The position numbers and the translations under genes are program-made. Below, in pieces: positions 6,483-6,569 of a stretch of DNA of 6,569 bases. The DNA lies in assembly GCA_002392505.1 (NCBI GenBank), contig DGHD01000048.1, positions 1,053 through 7,621 of the forward strand, written 5' to 3'. The notes under the pieces are model-generated. The model saw only the letters and a list, made by a program, of their open reading frames with translations, had not been told where the DNA came from and made no database searches. This DNA is from Christensenella sp. UBA3857 (lineage in GTDB: Bacteria; Bacillota; Clostridia; Christensenellales; CAG-138). Position 1 is the stretch's first letter. Every line of letters starts with the position of its first letter.

Positions 6483-6508
6483 GGAGCGAGCATTTGCTCG
6501 CTCCTTTT
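6483..6508 (+). terminator. Intrinsic terminator ending the importer block
   Basis: A 9-bp perfect stem (GGAGCGAGC 6483-6491 with GCTCGCTCC 6496-6504) encloses a 4-nt loop ATTT and is followed by TTTT then CGTT. The U-tract is shorter than in the terminator at 2478-2512, so release may be less complete, but position and stem make the call sound. Confidence 0.82.
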
Positions 6509-6569
6509 CGTTGACGGCGCTTGTTCATTTCCGCTGTCGGGCGTTGTTGGTTTGTCAATGATATGTGAC
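6509..6569. other. Trailing intergenic bases with no recognisable feature
   Basis: These bases follow the terminator. I see no coding start with a ribosome binding site, no convincing -35/-10 pair and no repeat. An isolated TTGACG at 6511-6516 has no -10 partner. Confidence 0.5.

Overview
The window looks like chromosomal DNA from a low-to-mid GC Gram-positive bacterium of the Clostridia type, probably an uncultured gut or rumen relative. This is inferred from several signs. Strong AGGAGG-type ribosome binding sites precede most genes, the promoters are sigma-A-like, and U-tailed hairpin terminators are present. The substrate-binding protein is a lipoprotein in a Bacillus nupNOPQ-like order, and a DUF5685-type gene sits next to a J-domain gene. 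No species can be named from the sequence alone.

Layout. Positions 1-1122 (minus strand) hold a two-gene unit. A DUF5685-like protein of 288 aa comes first, and its stop overlaps by ATGA the start of a J-domain (DnaJ-like) protein that runs off the left edge. Positions 1123-1371 are a divergent intergenic region with a near-consensus promoter for the minus-strand unit and an extended -10 promoter for the plus-strand genes. Positions 1372-2460 encode a BMP/PnrA-family lipoprotein, followed by a strong intrinsic terminator (2478-2512). Positions 2628-6468 encode, as one tight block with 1-nt gene overlaps, a double-domain ABC ATPase and two BPD_transp_2-family permeases. A second hairpin terminator follows at about 6483-6508, and the last 60 bases hold nothing recognisable.

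How the genes work together. The four plus-strand genes form one complete importer of the BMP/Nup/Pnr/Rns class, whose characterised members take up purine and other nucleosides. The lipoprotein captures the ligand outside the cell, the two unlike permeases form the channel, and the fused two-domain ATPase drives transport. The lipoprotein gene has its own terminator and a much stricter codon bias than the rest, which suggests it is made in excess over the membrane complex. The ATPase-permease block appears to be served by read-through plus a second promoter at about 2560-2588.

I found no mobile element, CRISPR array, tRNA/rRNA or clearly recognisable riboswitch. The transporter is a known kind of system. 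The least understood part is the DUF5685/J-domain pair.
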